Shown: positions 4,741 through 5,310 of the stretch, in pieces | How the letters are laid out: each line of letters starts with the position of its first letter | Position numbering within the stretch: the stretch's first letter is position 1 | Source of the DNA: an uncultured Clostridia bacterium | GTDB lineage: Bacteria; Bacillota; Clostridia; Oscillospirales; Oscillospiraceae | Length of the DNA stretch: 5,310 nt | Reading direction: 5' to 3' | Assembly: GCA_946006895.1 (NCBI GenBank) | Contig: CAMFZO010000110.1 | Span: 1 to 5,310 of the forward strand | Notes under the pieces: model-generated | The model's database searches: none | Told to the model about the DNA's origin: nothing | The model's input: the letters and a program-made list of their open reading frames with translations, nothing else | Translations under genes and position numbers: made by a program

Positions 4741-5310
4741 ATGAGCCATTTTGTGGAATTTCAGAACGTCAGCAAAGTTTATACCATGGGCGAGGTGAAG
4801 ATCAACGCGCTGCACGATGCCAGCTTTACCGTCAACAAGGGGGAGATCTGCGTCATCGTCGGCCCCTCCGGCGCGGGAAAGACCACCCTGCTGAATATCC
4901 TCGGCGGCATGGACAGCCTCACGTCGGGCAGGGTCCTCATTGACGGTGAGGAGATCTCCGCCTATTCTCCGCGCCGTCTGACCATGTACCGCCGTCATGA
5001 TGTGGGCTTTGTGTTTCAGTTTTACAATCTGATCCAGAACCTGACCGCCCTTGAAAATGTGGAGATGGCGACGCAGATCTGCCGGGAGCCTCTGAATCCG
5101 ATGGAGGTTTTGGAGCGGGTGGGTCTTGCCCAACGGGCAAAGAATTTCCCGGCCCAGCTTTCCGGCGGAGAGCAGCAGCGGGTGTCCATTGCCCGCGCCC
5201 TGGCAAAGAATCCCAAGCTGCTCCTGTGTGACGAGCCTACGGGCGCACTGGACTACGTGACGGGCAAGCAGGTTTTGAAGCTGCTGCAGGATACCTGCCG
5301 GGAGACGGGC
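4741..5310 (+). CDS. ABC transporter ATP-binding protein, MacB/LolD/FtsE type (3' end outside window)
   Basis: Nucleotide-binding subunit that would power a membrane permease of the MacB/FtsX class. All 190 visible residues are in one frame from ATG 4741 to the window end, and a little of the C-terminus is missing. Visible are Walker A GPSGAGKT (41-48), the Q-loop with Gln93 in VGFVFQFYNLI, the signature LSGGEQQR (140-147), Walker B LLLCDEP with Asp164 and Glu165, and GALD (168-171). The phrases VFQFYNLI and DEPTGALD are typical of this ATPase subfamily, which in Bacillota is usually paired with FtsX-like permeases for peptides, lipids or cell-wall signals. The start is supported by a weak purine-rich site (AGGAAGCAGG, 4724-4733). 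It is divergent from the redox operon and has its own promoter. The substrate cannot be told, since the permease lies beyond the window. Confidence 0.95.
   Translation, partial: MSHFVEFQNVSKVYTMGEVKINALHDASFTVNKGEICVIVGPSGAGKTTLLNILGGMDSLTSGRVLIDGEEISAYSPRRLTMYRRHDVGFVFQFYNLIQNLTALENVEMATQICREPLNPMEVLERVGLAQRAKNFPAQLSGGEQQRVSIARALAKNPKLLLCDEPTGALDYVTGKQVLKLLQDTCRETG

Overview
The window is high-GC, tightly packed bacterial chromosome. Most likely it comes from an anaerobic Gram-positive of the class Clostridia, for example a high-GC member of the Oscillospiraceae. This placement is inferred from four things: a Bacillus-like DNA polymerase I with a degenerate proofreading domain, a RimI/TsaD pair, a rubrerythrin with thioredoxin and a stand-alone ferredoxin:thioredoxin reductase catalytic subunit, and strong AGGAGG-type ribosome binding sites. 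No phage, transposon, CRISPR, tRNA or rRNA signature was seen.

Left block (1-3020, + strand): a three-gene run of the 3' part of polA, then rimI, then tsaD. polA and rimI overlap by ATGA, and rimI and tsaD are one base apart. An intrinsic terminator follows tsaD. The genes serve DNA repair/replication, acetylation of ribosomal protein S18 and tRNA t6A37 synthesis, so this is a housekeeping operon.

Middle (2975-3357): a 383-bp gap between convergent gene ends. Each side has its own terminator. The roughly 280 bp between the terminators are AT-richer, carry no convincing gene, and hold repeated TG(T/C)GCAAA / TGCAAA motifs and several imperfect hairpins.

Right block (3302-4585, - strand): a compact redox operon reading leftwards, FTR catalytic subunit -> thioredoxin -> rubrerythrin -> terminator. 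It has a clear extended -10 promoter. A dyad overlapping the -10 resembles a PerR box (11 of 14 defined positions). A leader hairpin ends directly beside the first ribosome binding site. I read this as a ferredoxin-driven thiol-reduction and peroxide-detoxification unit. It is the most interesting part of the window.

Right edge (4700-5310, + strand): a divergently transcribed ABC transporter ATPase of the MacB/LolD/FtsE type, with its own extended -10 promoter, cut off by the window end.
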